Assembly: GCA_026770585.1 (NCBI GenBank)
Contig: MU646546.1
Span: 105,754-132,114 of the forward strand
Reading direction: 5' to 3'
Origin: Baffinella frigidus
Lineage: Eukaryota; Cryptophyceae; Cryptomonadales; Baffinellaceae
Length of the DNA stretch: 26,361 nt
Shown here: positions 1 to 7,783 of the stretch, piece after piece
Layout: every line of letters begins with the position of its first letter
How positions within the stretch are numbered: position 1 is the stretch's first letter
The notes under the pieces: generated by a model
What the model saw: only the letters and a program-made list of their open reading frames with translations
Told to the model about the DNA's origin: nothing
The model's database searches: none
Position numbers and translations under genes: made by a program

Positions 1-252
1 GGGGGGGGTCAGGTTTCGGGTTTCGGGTTTCGGGTTTCGGGTTTCGGGTTCAGGGTTTCGGGTTTCGGGTTTCGGGTTTCGGGTTTAGGGTTTAGGGGTC
101 GCTGACGCACCCGCTGACGCGCGGACGCTGGTGGCTGCGGGGGGGCTGACGTAACTATATAAGTAGCTAAATGGTTTATTTGAATTCAATATCAATGATA
201 GTATCTATATAGCAGAAAATGGTATCTCTGAAGATATTGTGTTCGGGGTTAC
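1..252. repeat. TTTCGGG/TTTAGGG array and AT-rich intron sequence
   Basis: About 14 tandem heptamers of TTTCGGG type, grading into TTTAGGG (10-100), then a short GC-rich stretch with gctgacgc repeats, then AT-rich sequence (160-240). It lies in the intron after FKBP exon 7. On the sense (minus) strand the array reads C-rich. No exon is visible. Confidence 0.8.
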
Positions 253-346
253 CGTTGGCTGCGGGAGGGGGGGGCGTGGCGCCGGGAGGGCGGGTAATGC
301 GGAGGCGGAACTTGATGAGTGCGCCGTCCGTAGGCTTCTCGTACCC
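253..346 (-). CDS. FKBP gene exon 7 (domain 3 start)
   Basis: CAG then GGG TAC GAG AAG CCT. It encodes GYEKPTDGALIKFRLR, the opening strand of a third FKBP domain, then a proline-rich stretch. The first GT after the conserved part is at 252-251 (ggtaac), giving a 94-bp exon ending in phase 1; this end is a guess. The gene continues past position 1. Confidence 0.65.
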
Positions 347-3300
347 CTGCGGGGGAGAGGCAGGTGCGTTTGTTACGGAGGGAAAATAATGTTCGGTACC
401 GAAGGATCCATCCCTGGATGACTTTCTCACTGCGTAGGCTTCTCGTACCCCTGCGGGGGAGAGAAAAGTGCGTTTATTACGGATCGGAAGGGACAATCGT
501 TACTGAAGGATCCAGCCCTGCATGCCTTTCTCAGTGGAGTTGCCATCAGCAAATAGGAGTTCCCGGCAGCAAATATCCAAAGGGGGGGTTGCTTAAAAGT
601 CACCCATAGGACGGTTGATTGTCTTAAAAGGCTTAAAAGCCTTTTAAGACAGTCAACCGCTCTACGGGGGACTCCACACCAGCTCCTCGGCGGTCTTGTT
701 AAGCGCGGTTTTTGCTATCTTAGCCTCGACATACCTTGACCATAGCTCAAAACCTACCCCTAAGATAGCAAAAGGGTGATTTAAATTGACTCTGTTTCCA
801 CATGAGATTCGAGCCCCTGCCCCTCGGCAGTCTTGTGCTTGCACACGCCCGCGTCACCATTGATGTCGGAGTCCGTGTCAATGCAATTTAAACCGCGTTT
901 TTGCTATCTTGGCGTGGAATTTATCCCATGTTAAAGCTATGTCGATGCTAAAAAAGCAATTTTTGGCAAAATCCACCCTTAAGATAGCATAATCTGTTTC
1001 CACATGAGATTCGAGCACCTGCCCCTCGGCGGTCTTGTGCTTGCACACCCCCGCGTCCCCGTTGATGTCGGAGTCCGTGTCGATCAGCACGAGCTTGATT
1101 TCGAGGATAAAATATTTTGAGAATATTTTAAGGATCTTACACGTCATTTAAGACAGTCTAACAAGTCTTCTAAGACAGTCTTACAAGCCTTTTAAGACAG
1201 TCTTACAACTCTTTAAGACAGTCAACCGTCCTACGGGGGACACCTGCCCCTCGGTGGTCTTGTGCTTGCAGACCCCCGCGTCCCCGTTGATGTCGGAGTC
1301 CGTGTCGATCAGCACGAGCTTGATCTCGAGGATTGAGACCCCCGCGCCCCAGAACGGCTTGTTCCCGTGCTTATCTGTTACCTGCCACGAGGGGTCGCCA
1401 AAAGTCAACTCCCAAAAGCCAACTCCCCGGAAGAATAAGGGGGAATTTGTCGACTTTTGGCGGTGCCGAACGCCACTTTTGGCGTTGACAAAGCGCGCTG
1501 CCCCCTCCAGCAATCTGGCGTGGTGGTTAGGGTTTCGTGTGTAGGGTGCAGCGTGTCGATCAGCACGAGCTTGATTTCGAGGATTGGGACCCCCGCGCCC
1601 CAGAACGGTTTGTCGCCGTGCTTGTCTGTTACCTGGTTTGGGGTTTAGAGTGTGGGGTTTAGGGTGCAGGATTTAGGATTGATGGTTTAGGGTGAAGGGT
1701 TCGGTGTTCAGAGTTCAGGGTTTAGGGAACGGTTTGGTCCCGTGCTTGTCTTTCATACGGTGAGGGTGCAGGGTGTAGGGTGTAGAGTGTAGGGTGTAGG
1801 GTGTAGGGTGTAGGGTGTAGGGTGTAGGGTGTAGGGTGTAGGGTGCATGGTTCAGGGTGAAGAGTGAAGGGTGTAGGGAACGGTTTGGTCCCGTGCGTTT
1901 CTGTTATCTGGTGAGGGTGTAGGGTTCAGTGTCGTATCTGGTACCTGGTTTACGGAGTAGGGTGTAGGGTGTAGGGTGTAGGGTGTAGGGTGTAGGGTGT
2001 AGGGTGTAGGGTGTAGAGTGCAGGGTGAAGGGTGAAGAGTGGAGGGTGAAGGGTGTAGAGAACGGTTTGGTCCTGTGCTTGTCTGTCACCTGGGTTAGGG
2101 TGTAGAGTGCAGGGTTCACGGTTCACGGTTCACGGTTCAAGGTTCACGGTTCAAGGTGCAAGGTTCACGGTTGAGGGTGGAGGGTTGAGGGTTGATGGTT
2201 GAGGTTTGAGGGCTGAGGGTTGAGGGTTGAGGGCTGAGGGCTGGGGGTTTAGGGTTTAGGGTTTAGGGTTTAGGGTTTAGGGTTTAGGATTTAGGGTTTA
2301 GGGTTTGGGGTTTAGGGTTTAGGGGCCGAACCTCGTCCTCGATGGTGAAGGAGGCCTTAGAGTTAAGGTTCATCTGCGACACGCACTTCTTGAGGATGTT
2401 CCCGGCGCGCCACCTCCCATCCGTCTCGCTCGAAACCTGTGTTTGCGGTACAGCGTCAGACACGACCTAGCTGTGCCTGAGTGAAATCGGGCTCGCCACA
2501 ACCATATTTTAGTTGCACCTTCTCCCCCAGATTTCCTGCTGTAAATGCATTTTATGGCGAGGCCAGGTTTTCTCGGGCAGAGGTCCATCTGCGAGGCGTA
2601 CTCCTTAAGGATGTTCCCGGCGCCCGTCCGTCTCGCTGGATACCTGGAACGCAAAAGGGGCGGTTTAGTGTAAAGCAACACACATGAGGAAGATTTCGTG
2701 TTTGCGGTACAGCGTCAGACACGACCTAGCTGTGCCTGAGTAAAAGTGGACTCACCACACACGTATTTTAGTGTAAATTTACTTAGGCAGGAAATCTAGA
2801 AAAAAAGGTGCAGCTGTAAATTTATTTTACGGCGAGCTCAGGTTTACTCGGGCACAGACAGAAACAGAGGTTCATCTGCGAGGCTTCTTGAGGATGTTCC
2901 CGGCGCCCGTCCGTCTCGCGTGAAACCTGTAACGCAAAAGGGGCGGGTTATTGTAAAGCGACACACATGGGAAGATTCAACCAAGATATCGATCAGATTT
3001 CTGTTAGAGTTGACACTTCTTGAGGATGCCACCCGCGCGCCACCGCCCGTCTGTCTCGCTCGACACCTGGTGCGGTTTAGGATTTATGGTTTATGGTTTA
3101 TGGTGTATGGTGCATGGTTCAGGGTTTAGGGTTTATGGTTTCGGGTTTGGGGTTTATGCTTTCGGATTCCGGGTTTCGGGTTCCGGGTTCCGGGTTCCGG
3201 GTTTCGGATTCCGGATCCCGGGTTCCAAGCTCCGGATTCCGGGTTCCAGGTTTCGGGTTTCGGGTTTCGGGTTCAGGGGCGCGGGTCCTGACCGTGTGGT

Positions 3301-6300
3301 CGCGCATGTAGAACTCGAGGGGCGTGTCCTTGAAGTGCTCGTCGCGCACGGTTCAGGGTTCCGGGTACCAGATTCCGGGTTCCAGGTTTCGGATTCCGGG
3401 TTCCGGATTTCGGATTCCGGATCCCGGGTTCCAAGCTCCGGATTCCGGGTTCCAGGTTTCGGGTTTCGGGTTTCGGGTTCAAGGGCGCGGGTCCTGACCG
3501 TGTGGTCGCGCATGTAGAACTCGAGGGGGGTGTCCTTGAAGTGCTCGTCGCGCACGTCCCCCGCCTCGTCTTTTACCACCAGGTTAATCCGCACGTAGTC
3601 GATCTGACGCGGGAACGGATTCGGTTAAAAAGTCAATCATTTAGTCGATCTGAAACATTTTGAGTAATTAAAAATGCTGCGGGAAAATTTTGAGTAATTG
3701 AAAATACTTTTTTTTGTTATCTTAAGGGTGGAAATTGCTATCTTGGCCTTGCCATAGCATTGCCATAGCATGGAACCGACCTCTAAGATAGCAAAATGGT
3801 TATCTCAAGAACATAGTCGATCTGACGCGGAAACGGTTTCTGTTCAGAAGTTGGTCTACCACCCCACTGCTCGGGGTTAGCGAAACTGTAAACCCCATTG
3901 GGAAAGTCCTTGGAATCGTTTCCGATGGATCCACCACCCCCGTCTGCGGCAGGGGCACCAGAACACGATCTCGTGAAGAGCTCTTCACGGCCTCGAGAAC
4001 CACCACCCTACCCCTAACCCCCAACCATCTCGCCTCGTCTTTCACCACCAGGTTGATCCGCACATCGTCGATCTACCGTCCCAGCGCCCAGGGTCAGCAC
4101 ATTCATGTCTTACTCTACGTCTTCTCTATTACTCTCGAGCATTGAGTTGCGTGATCCAGTAGTCTATGAGCAATGCAATTGTTTCCGATCGTGTAGAGCC
4201 GATGTAGTAGGACTTGGCCAAATCGAAATTCGAACTTACAAGATGCGAACTTCTAGATGGACCGTACTTATTAGTAAACAGCATGAATTGTACTGCCAAA
4301 ATTGAATTTCAAACACTACAGGTCCAAAAGGGCCCATCTAGATGTTCGCATATCGAAAAATCGAAGTTCGATTTGGCCAAGTCCTACCACATTGGCTCTA
4401 ACGCTCGACTGTCCAGAACATTTGGTGCCAGGAAAGGCGTGTCAATAGGGTAACTGACCAAAAATGGGGTAGTTAGGCATACGGCATTGCCTAGGGCCTC
4501 CTACCGTAGGCCGAGGGATCCTAGGACCAAAAAGTCTCGGCCCACGGTAGGAGGTCCTAGGCAATGCCGTAGGCCTAACTACCCCATTTTCAGGCCGTTA
4601 CCCTATCAGTGTGGCGGTGTACCAGGCGATGTTCCGTTTCCGACACCCCCTCAGTGCAACGCGGCGGTTGGGCTAAACACGCAACCCCCTTTTGCACGAG
4701 TGTGGTGGGTGTCACCTCCGTCGGGGTAACGTTTCCCAAATGCTCGATTTCCGAAACCAGAGCTGCACCAAGGGGGCGTCGGAAATCCATCCTAGGACCC
4801 TACGGTAGGCAACCCGTAGGGGCATAGGGGGGTTCTTACGGACAAGGTAACGGAAACTCAGGCACTGACTGCCCGAAAATCCCTTCGTAGCCCTCTGTGC
4901 GGGGGGGCGTCGGGAATCGACCATCTCGGAAATCGCCATCTCCTTGCTGTTGCTCACCCGTATTGAACGAGCCACTAGCCCTTGTAAGTGCCTCAAATAG
5001 TGGTCTGGAACATTTTCGATCCACATTTTCGATCTACCTTGACAGACAACCCAGGTCTGGGGTAGAAGCGACACAATTTGGCACCTTTTGCACCAAAAGT
5101 CACCTCCTGAAAAATAGTTGCAGAGCACAATTGGAGCCACCTCCCAGGGCTGGTGGAGCGTGCGGGGTTTGTCCGGGGAAACCTATTTTTCTTTAGTTTG
5201 ATGGCAAGGAAAATTACTACACAATTTGTTCTTATTAGTAATATTAAAGCATTTATGTAGTGATTTTCCTTGCCATGAAACTAACGAAAAATAGGTTTCC
5301 CCGGATAAGGGTGTGACCTCCTTCGGGGTGACGTTGCTCTCAGAGTCTTCGAGAGTCGCCTTCATGATCGGGCGGCACGCGCTCACCACCGTCATCTCGA
5401 AGTCAAGAATCGCGTTCTTCGGAATCTGTGGTTTAGGGTTGAGGGTTTGTGGGTCGGGGTTGGGGTTGAAGGGGGGGAAACGTTTGGGATTCACGCGCTC
5501 ACGACTGTCATCTCGAAGTCCAGCGTCGCATTCTTCGGGATCTGTCCGGGCACCACCAAGCAGGGTTTAGGGAGTGGGGTTTAGGGTGTGGGGTGTGGGG
5601 GTTGGGGTTTAGGGTTTGGGGTTGAGGGTTGAGGGTTTGAGGTTTAGGGATTAGGGTTTGTGGTTAAGGGTTCAGGGTTTCGGGTTTCGGGTTTCGGGTT
5701 TCGGGTTTAGGGTTTCGGGTTTCGGGTTTGGGGTTCAAGGTTTCGGGTTTCGGGTTTCGGGTTTCGGGTTTAGGGTTCAGGGTTCAGGGTTTGGGGTTTG
5801 GGGTTTAAGGTATATCCCTCTGCTCCTAGTTCGTGGGGGTTCAGGAGCTGGACACACTTGGGAAGCGCACCAGGGAGGCAGAGGCGCGTTGAACACCTTC
5901 TAGCTCTGTTTCACTCTGGTAGACTAAATCGATTACGTCCTTTTATTCAACTCAAAACGCCAAAAGTCGTCTTTTTCAAAGGGATTTGTCAACTTTTGGC
6001 GAACCGTTGCGATCTGGTCTCGCCAAACCAGGGAGGCCTAGTTCTGTCCCACTTGATTTGGGCTCCTCATCAATTCACCCCCCCCCCCCCAATTTCCAAG
6101 GTGAATCCCCCCCACCCCCCAGGAAATTCACATGTGAAAATGGGGGGGGGGGCGAATTGATGAGGAGCCCAAATCAAAGTGGGACAGAGCTAGGAGGCGC
6201 GTTGAACACCTTGCCAGCAGCCCTCACGATTCAATCGCGGCGAGTAGTTCTGATAAATACGATTTGGTAACGAAATTTACTACACACATGGAGCTTCCGG

Positions 6301-7158
6301 TCACGTCCGTGTAGTAAATTTCGTTTCAAAACAGATCGGAGGTCCCTGAATTCGTATTTATGATAAATTACTCGATGATAAATTACCATAAATTACAGTC
6401 CGGGTGAGATTCAATTATTTTGATCGTTTCAGGCCTGGCGGATTTGTGGCACGGTGCGTTGGGATCATGAGAAGGACTCCTGATCCCAACTTCAGATGCT
6501 GATTCAGGACCGGGCGGGATCTGCGTCCTGAAGGTACAAACAACAAAGCTTTTTGTCGTAGCGTTTCGGTCGTTGCCAGACGTGAAGGAGAGTTGTCGAG
6601 CTGAGGGTGGGTGTTGGTGGCTTGGATGCTGGGTTGGGCGGGGTGTAAACCTTGCCCATCCCTTTCTTGCCGTACCCCAGTTCAGGGGGGATCACGAACC
6701 GAGCGACCTGCACCAGAGGCGAGTTGGAATCAGCGTCACAGGGCGCATCCAGCGATGGGGTTCGATACGAGGCCAGCAATGCAAGCCTCGCTGCTGACGT
6801 GTTCCAGACTCCTCGTTTGTGCATGTTCCGAGGACAGAGGCCTTTGTGGTGGATCCAGGTGCCGCAGATTGCGTGTGCATCCTTCAGGTGCTCGGTGCAG
6901 AACACGGCACGATACAGAAAGATTCACGACCACGCAAAGCTGCAGCACCTCTCCGACCCGCATCGTCGCGAGCCCCTGCTCCCACCCCTTGATCACGGTT
7001 CCCCCGCCCAGCATGAAGTTCAGCGGCCGCCCCCGGTCGTAGCTCGAGTCGAAGATCGCATCGTTGAGGATCCTCCCCGTGTAGTGCACGGAGACATCGT
7101 CGCCTTCCCGCACCTGACGCGCCTTGGGGAGCGCCGCGCGCAGGATCGTTTTCTCCAT
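253..7158 (-). CDS. Multi-FKBP-domain peptidyl-prolyl cis-trans isomerase, 3' end beyond window
   Basis: Seven exons (7158-6949, 6707-6651, 5425-5318, 3603-3499, 2436-2332, 1381-1244, 346-about 253) join in one frame, with AG acceptors (CAG) and GT donors throughout. Domain 1 (residues 1-106) carries VHYTG, FDSS, DRGRP, VIKGW and LGYG. Tyr26, Phe36, Asp37, Arg42, Val55, Ile56, Trp59 and Tyr82 fall at the same numbers as in FKBP12; position 46 is Leu instead of Phe. Domain 2 (about 120-240) keeps only the fold pattern. Domain 3 begins at GYEKPTDGA, close to the start of the third domain of plant FKBP62/65. The family catalyses proline isomerisation and acts as a chaperone or Hsp90 partner; a TPR tail may follow outside the window. 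There is no obvious signal peptide, so a cytosolic or nuclear site is inferred. All six introns are phase 0. Confidence is high for the family; the end of exon 7 is uncertain. Confidence 0.85.
431..453 (-). repeat. Start-echo of FKBP exon 7
   Basis: Upstream of exon 7 in transcript sense. It retains the CAG and GGGTACGAGAAGCCTACG, then runs into tgagaaag, so the frame meets a stop at once. Flanking sequence (the ggagag run and tgcgttt-ttacgga) is also duplicated, which shows that an intron plus exon-start segment was copied as a unit. Confidence 0.75.
608..665. repeat. Short palindrome with gtcttaaaaggctt arms
   Basis: cggttgattgtcttaaaagg and its inverted copy (ccttttaagacagtcaaccg) lie almost back to back. 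The same gacagtcaaccg..ctacggggga edge recurs at 1216-1241, next to a related tandem array. Confidence 0.7.
709..773. mobile_element. TTTGCTATCTT inverted-repeat element, copy 1
   Basis: About 65 bp with terminal tttttgctatctta and taagatagcaaaa. Non-coding, MITE-like. Further copies lie at 898-990 and 3713-3796. Confidence 0.65.
898..990. mobile_element. TTTGCTATCTT inverted-repeat element, copy 2
   Basis: Termini gtttttgctatctt and aagatagca, about 90 bp. It shares its outer flank (ctgtttccacatgagattcg) with copy 1, so the two were duplicated together with an exon 6 echo, not inserted twice. Confidence 0.65.
1143..1241. repeat. Tandem ttaagacagtcttacaa array
   Basis: Four imperfect copies of a unit of about 20-22 bp (tttaagacagtcttacaag) between an exon 6 end-echo and the exon 6 donor. 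The last unit merges into gtcaaccgtcctacggggga, also found at the 608-665 palindrome. Confidence 0.7.
1244..1381 (-). CDS. FKBP gene exon 6 (46 codons), end of domain 2
   Basis: A 138-bp exon between CAG and gtgtcc. It begins VTDKHGNKPFWGAG, then the final strand ILEIKLVLID and a linker ending KTTEGQ. Joined to exon 7 the linker reads TEGQ-GYEKPTDGA, matching the plant pattern in which an EG(D/Q)GYE(R/K)P motif opens domain 3. It is surrounded by more partial copies than any other exon here. Confidence 0.82.
1384..1526. mobile_element. Degenerate element with AATCTGGCGTGG end
   Basis: Begins three bases inside the intron at the exon 6 acceptor and ends caatctggcgtggtgg. Inside are paired gccaaaagtcaactcc and gtcgacttttggcg. 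The same end sequence bounds the element at 15140-15287. It would place an element directly against a splice acceptor. The left edge is unsure. Confidence 0.45.
1553..2093 (-). repeat. Start-echoes of FKBP exon 6
   Basis: Upstream of exon 6 in sense. The copy at 1632-1553 keeps CAG plus VTDKHGDKPFWGAG through LVLIDT, then breaks off. Shorter copies at 1760-1728, 1912-1879 and 2093-2061 keep only the region of VTDKHxxKPF, each ending in the same aacggtttgg-tcc edge. None retains the exon's 3' part. They are separated by GTGTAGGG arrays. Confidence 0.8.
1640..2326. repeat. Long GTGTAGGG / GTTGAGGG / TTTAGGG array
   Basis: Degenerate telomere-like heptamers whose variant changes in blocks: GTGTAGGG at 1760-1840 and 1960-2015, GTTCACG at 2115-2170, GTTGAGG at 2175-2240, TTTAGGG at 2245-2320. 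Block-wise homogeneity suggests local amplification, not telomerase addition. G-rich on plus, hence C-rich in the FKBP transcript. Fills most of FKBP intron 5. Confidence 0.85.
2332..2436 (-). CDS. FKBP gene exon 5 (35 codons), domain 2 middle
   Basis: CAG then GTT TCG; ends ATC GAG GAC GAG with donor gttcgg. It encodes a segment with NILKKCVSQM and KASFTIEDE, aligning with the helix and strand 'GL..AV..MKKGE.a.ftI.pe' of FKBP domains. It is the only copy of this exon with an open frame to a donor; three decayed copies lie upstream. Confidence 0.82.
2585..3066 (-). repeat. Three start-echoes of FKBP exon 5
   Basis: Copies at 2643-2585, 2926-2870 and 3066-3012 each keep a CAG acceptor and the start of exon 5 (ETDGR..GNILK region), with frame-shifting deletions in the middle, and stop before the exon 3' end. 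Flanking blocks (tttgcggtacagcgtcagac; gtaaagcgacacacatg) are duplicated with them, so the unit of about 240 bp is an intron plus exon-start segment. Confidence 0.8.
3070..3490. repeat. TTTATGG/TTCCGGG/TTTCGGG arrays in a tandem repeat of about 206 bp
   Basis: Degenerate heptamers arranged twice around the sequence gggcgcgggtcctgaccg (3283 and 3489). The repeat unit includes the 3' part of FKBP exon 4 with its donor. The heptamers are G-rich on plus. Confidence 0.8.
3292..3350 (-). repeat. End-echo of FKBP exon 4
   Basis: Downstream of exon 4. It keeps VRDEHFKDTPLEFYMRDHT almost unchanged and the donor gtcagg, but lacks the exon start (IDYVRINLVV). It is little diverged, so the duplication is recent. 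Confidence 0.82.
3499..3603 (-). CDS. FKBP gene exon 4 (35 codons), domain 2 start
   Basis: A 105-bp exon between CAG and gtcagg. It encodes IDYVRINLVVKDEAGD...TPLEFYMRDHT, the first half of a diverged FKBP domain (beta strand, 'DG'-like turn, PLEF strand). The aromatic YTG and FDSS motifs of an active FKBP are absent. Confidence 0.82.
3713..3796. mobile_element. TTTGCTATCTT inverted-repeat element, copy 3
   Basis: Terminal tttgttatcttaag and ctctaagatagcaaaa, in FKBP intron 3. Same family as 709-773 and 898-990. Confidence 0.6.
3810..4072 (-). repeat. Two start-echoes of FKBP exon 4
   Basis: 4072-4031 keeps an AG and ATCGACGATGTGCGGATC to about codon 16, then diverges. 3821-3810 keeps only 12 bp after gcgtcag. 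Both lie upstream of exon 4 and neither has its 3' part. Confidence 0.75.
4446..4606. mobile_element. Palindromic TAGGGTAAC element, copy 1
   Basis: About 160 bp with arms of more than 50 bp, starting aaaatggggtagttaggcat and ending in its inverse, around a loop ggatcctaggaccaaaaagt. Outer ends are tagggtaac and gttacccta. No coding capacity; a foldback MITE. A near-identical copy lies at 24083-24244. Confidence 0.85.
4708..4740 (-). repeat. End-echo of FKBP exon 3
   Basis: Downstream of exon 3. Retains AACGTTACCCCGACGGAG then gtgacaccc, matching the exon's NVTPKE end plus donor (NVTPTE here). The 5' part of the exon is missing. Confidence 0.7.
4792..4836. repeat. Fragment with ctatgcccctacgggttgcc edge
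   Basis: ggaccctacggtaggcaacc..ggcatagggggg. The inverse sequence sits at 23598-23638. It looks like the end of another palindromic element whose other arm I cannot place. Confidence 0.4.
5172..5305. mobile_element. Palindromic TCCGGGGAAACC element
   Basis: Arms start tccggggaaacctatttttc and end in the inverse, with imperfect pairing inward to an aaaattactacaca core. 134 bp, non-coding, 12 bp inside the intron from the FKBP exon 3 donor. The core motif is shared with otherwise different elements in this window. Confidence 0.8.
5318..5425 (-). CDS. FKBP gene exon 3 (36 codons)
   Basis: CAG then ATT CCG AAG. It encodes IPKNAILDFEMTVVSA, the last strand of FKBP domain 1, then a linker ending NVTPKE, with donor gtcaca. 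Joined to exon 4 the linker runs directly into IDYVRINLVV, matching the spacing between domains 1 and 2 in plant FKBP62-type proteins. A palindromic element (5172-5305) starts only 12 bp inside the intron. Confidence 0.82.
5430..5810. repeat. TTTAGGG/TTTCGGG arrays around the exon 3 echo
   Basis: Degenerate heptamers at 5430-5470 and 5575-5810, G-rich on plus (C-rich in the FKBP transcript). They form the polypyrimidine side of the exon 3 acceptor. Confidence 0.8.
5494..5541 (-). repeat. Start-echo of FKBP exon 3
   Basis: Upstream of exon 3, it keeps CAG and IPKNATLDFEMTVVSA, then diverges into a TGA stop and TTTGGGA-like sequence. The linker half of the exon and its donor are absent. Confidence 0.8.
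5899..6195. mobile_element. CTAGCTCTGT element with nested CCCACTTGATTT palindrome
   Basis: Inner palindrome 6046-6194 (ctgtcccacttgatttgggc with a long C-run/G-run stem) lies inside outer ends ctagctctgt and acagagctag. The sequence aggcgcgttgaacacctt occurs on both sides (5882-5899 and 6195-6212), as a tandem or target duplication would leave. The family is shared with 18275-18425. Confidence 0.6.
6254..6363. mobile_element. Imperfect palindrome with GAAATTTACTACAC core
   Basis: ataaatacga and aacgaaatttactacaca face gtgtagtaaatttcgttt and tcgtatttat. Non-coding, in FKBP intron 2. The rest of this intron (6364-6650) shows nothing I recognise. Confidence 0.6.
6651..6707 (-). CDS. FKBP gene exon 2 (19 codons)
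   Basis: A 57-bp exon between CAG and gtttac. It encodes the RFVIPPELGYG stretch that must follow MRVGE in an FKBP domain, including Tyr82. It joins exon 1 in phase 0 and exon 3 (IPKNA) in phase 0, restoring the contiguous family motif. The domain is one residue shorter than FKBP12 in the loop before IPKNA. Confidence 0.88.
6949..7158 (-). CDS. FKBP gene exon 1 (residues 1-70)
   Basis: The ATG at 7158 opens exactly 70 codons ending MRVGE, followed by the donor gtgctg. It holds most of the first FKBP active site (Tyr26, Phe36, Asp37, Arg42, Val55, Ile56, Trp59). The start is chosen because it is in frame, 5' of the domain, and gives FKBP12-like numbering. I see no partial copies of this exon. 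Confidence 0.88.
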
Positions 7159-7450
7159 CTCCAGAGATGGAGCGGGGGAGGGAGGAGGGGAAAAAGATCG
7201 AAATTCAGGGGAAAAAGGGGGACGAAAGATGCAGACGAAAGATGCGTGTTTGATGCGGTTTGATTTGGCAACACAGTAAAGATTTTTATTCCAAAAGTCA
7301 ACTCCCTCCTCCGGAGTTGACTTTTGAAAGATTGGATTTTTTTGAATCGGGGACTTGCGTCCACGCCTTCCTCCCTGGGCTTCTTGACGGGGTTGCTGAC
7401 CTCAGCAACGTAACGGTGGTGATCTGTCGCTGACTTCGTTCGAAATCAGC
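7159..7450. promoter_or_regulatory. Divergent promoter between the FKBP and TLC-like genes
   Basis: The two start codons face away from each other 292 bp apart, so both promoters and 5' leaders must lie here unless far upstream non-coding exons exist. The stretch holds a 36-bp palindrome (7292-7327, caaaagtcaactcc and its inverse) and a smaller one (7393-7411, gttgctga/tcagcaac). No clear TATA box. The shared-promoter idea is inference from geometry. Confidence 0.5.
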
Positions 7451-7783
7451 ATGGTGGCGGCCACCCGCCCGGCCAGAGCATTACTTGCCCTGGCGCTGCT
7501 TCATGTGGGGGCCGCGCTCGACCAATCGGCGTGGCCCCCCAGGCCACGGGCGCTCCTGGCGACAAGCGTGCTGGAAGGGGTGTTTCGCCCTGGGCTACGG
7601 CTGGGGGCGACGCGTACGGAGGGGGCGGTGTCCCGGCATCGGGGGCGGGAGCAAGCCACCGAACCAACAGAACCGCTGGGCTCGATTCTGGGGCCCGGAA
7701 CACTGGTCGGAGCACTGCACGTCTTCAACAAGGCGCTCATGTGCTGGTGCACGGACGCGCGCGTACGCGACATGGTTGTCAAG
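7451..7783 (+). CDS. TLC-like gene exon 1 (111 codons)
   Basis: The ATG at 7451 gives a hydrophobic N-terminus (ARALLALALLHVGAA), a signal peptide or first helix. A middle of low complexity follows, then GTLVGALHVFNKALMCWCTD, ARVRDMVVK and donor gtcgct. The W..xxRV pattern matches the opening of TLC domains. No partial copies are seen. Overlapping open frames here are shadows. Confidence 0.65.

Larger units (their letters stand above)
681..1107 (-). repeat. Three end-echoes of FKBP exon 6
   Basis: Copies at 1107-1020, 881-817 and 700-681 all lie downstream of exon 6. They keep only its 3' part: ILEIKLVLIDTDSD..EGQ in the first, DTDSDINGDAG..EGQ in the second, NKTAEE in the third. The first keeps a GT donor right after CAG. 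None keeps the VTDKHG start. Each is followed by the same tctcatgtggaaacag intron sequence. Two are joined to a TTTGCTATCTT element, so the repeat unit is echo plus element. Confidence 0.8.

Noticed and set aside
1-120. True telomere at the left edge
   Set aside because: The repeat is TTTCGGG-rich, short, degenerate and lies inside a gene; similar arrays fill other introns.
3020-3594. Long open frames of GFRVSGFGFRV type on both strands
   Set aside because: They are translations of TTTCGGG/TTCCGGG arrays, open because the heptamer lacks stops; they are intronic.
5494-5541. Second version of FKBP exon 3 as a mutually exclusive exon
   Set aside because: No in-frame donor after VVSA and a TGA follows; it fits the start-echo rule better.
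6652-7263. 203-codon plus-strand frame
   Set aside because: Antisense of FKBP exons 1 and 2, which are clearly coding on minus.
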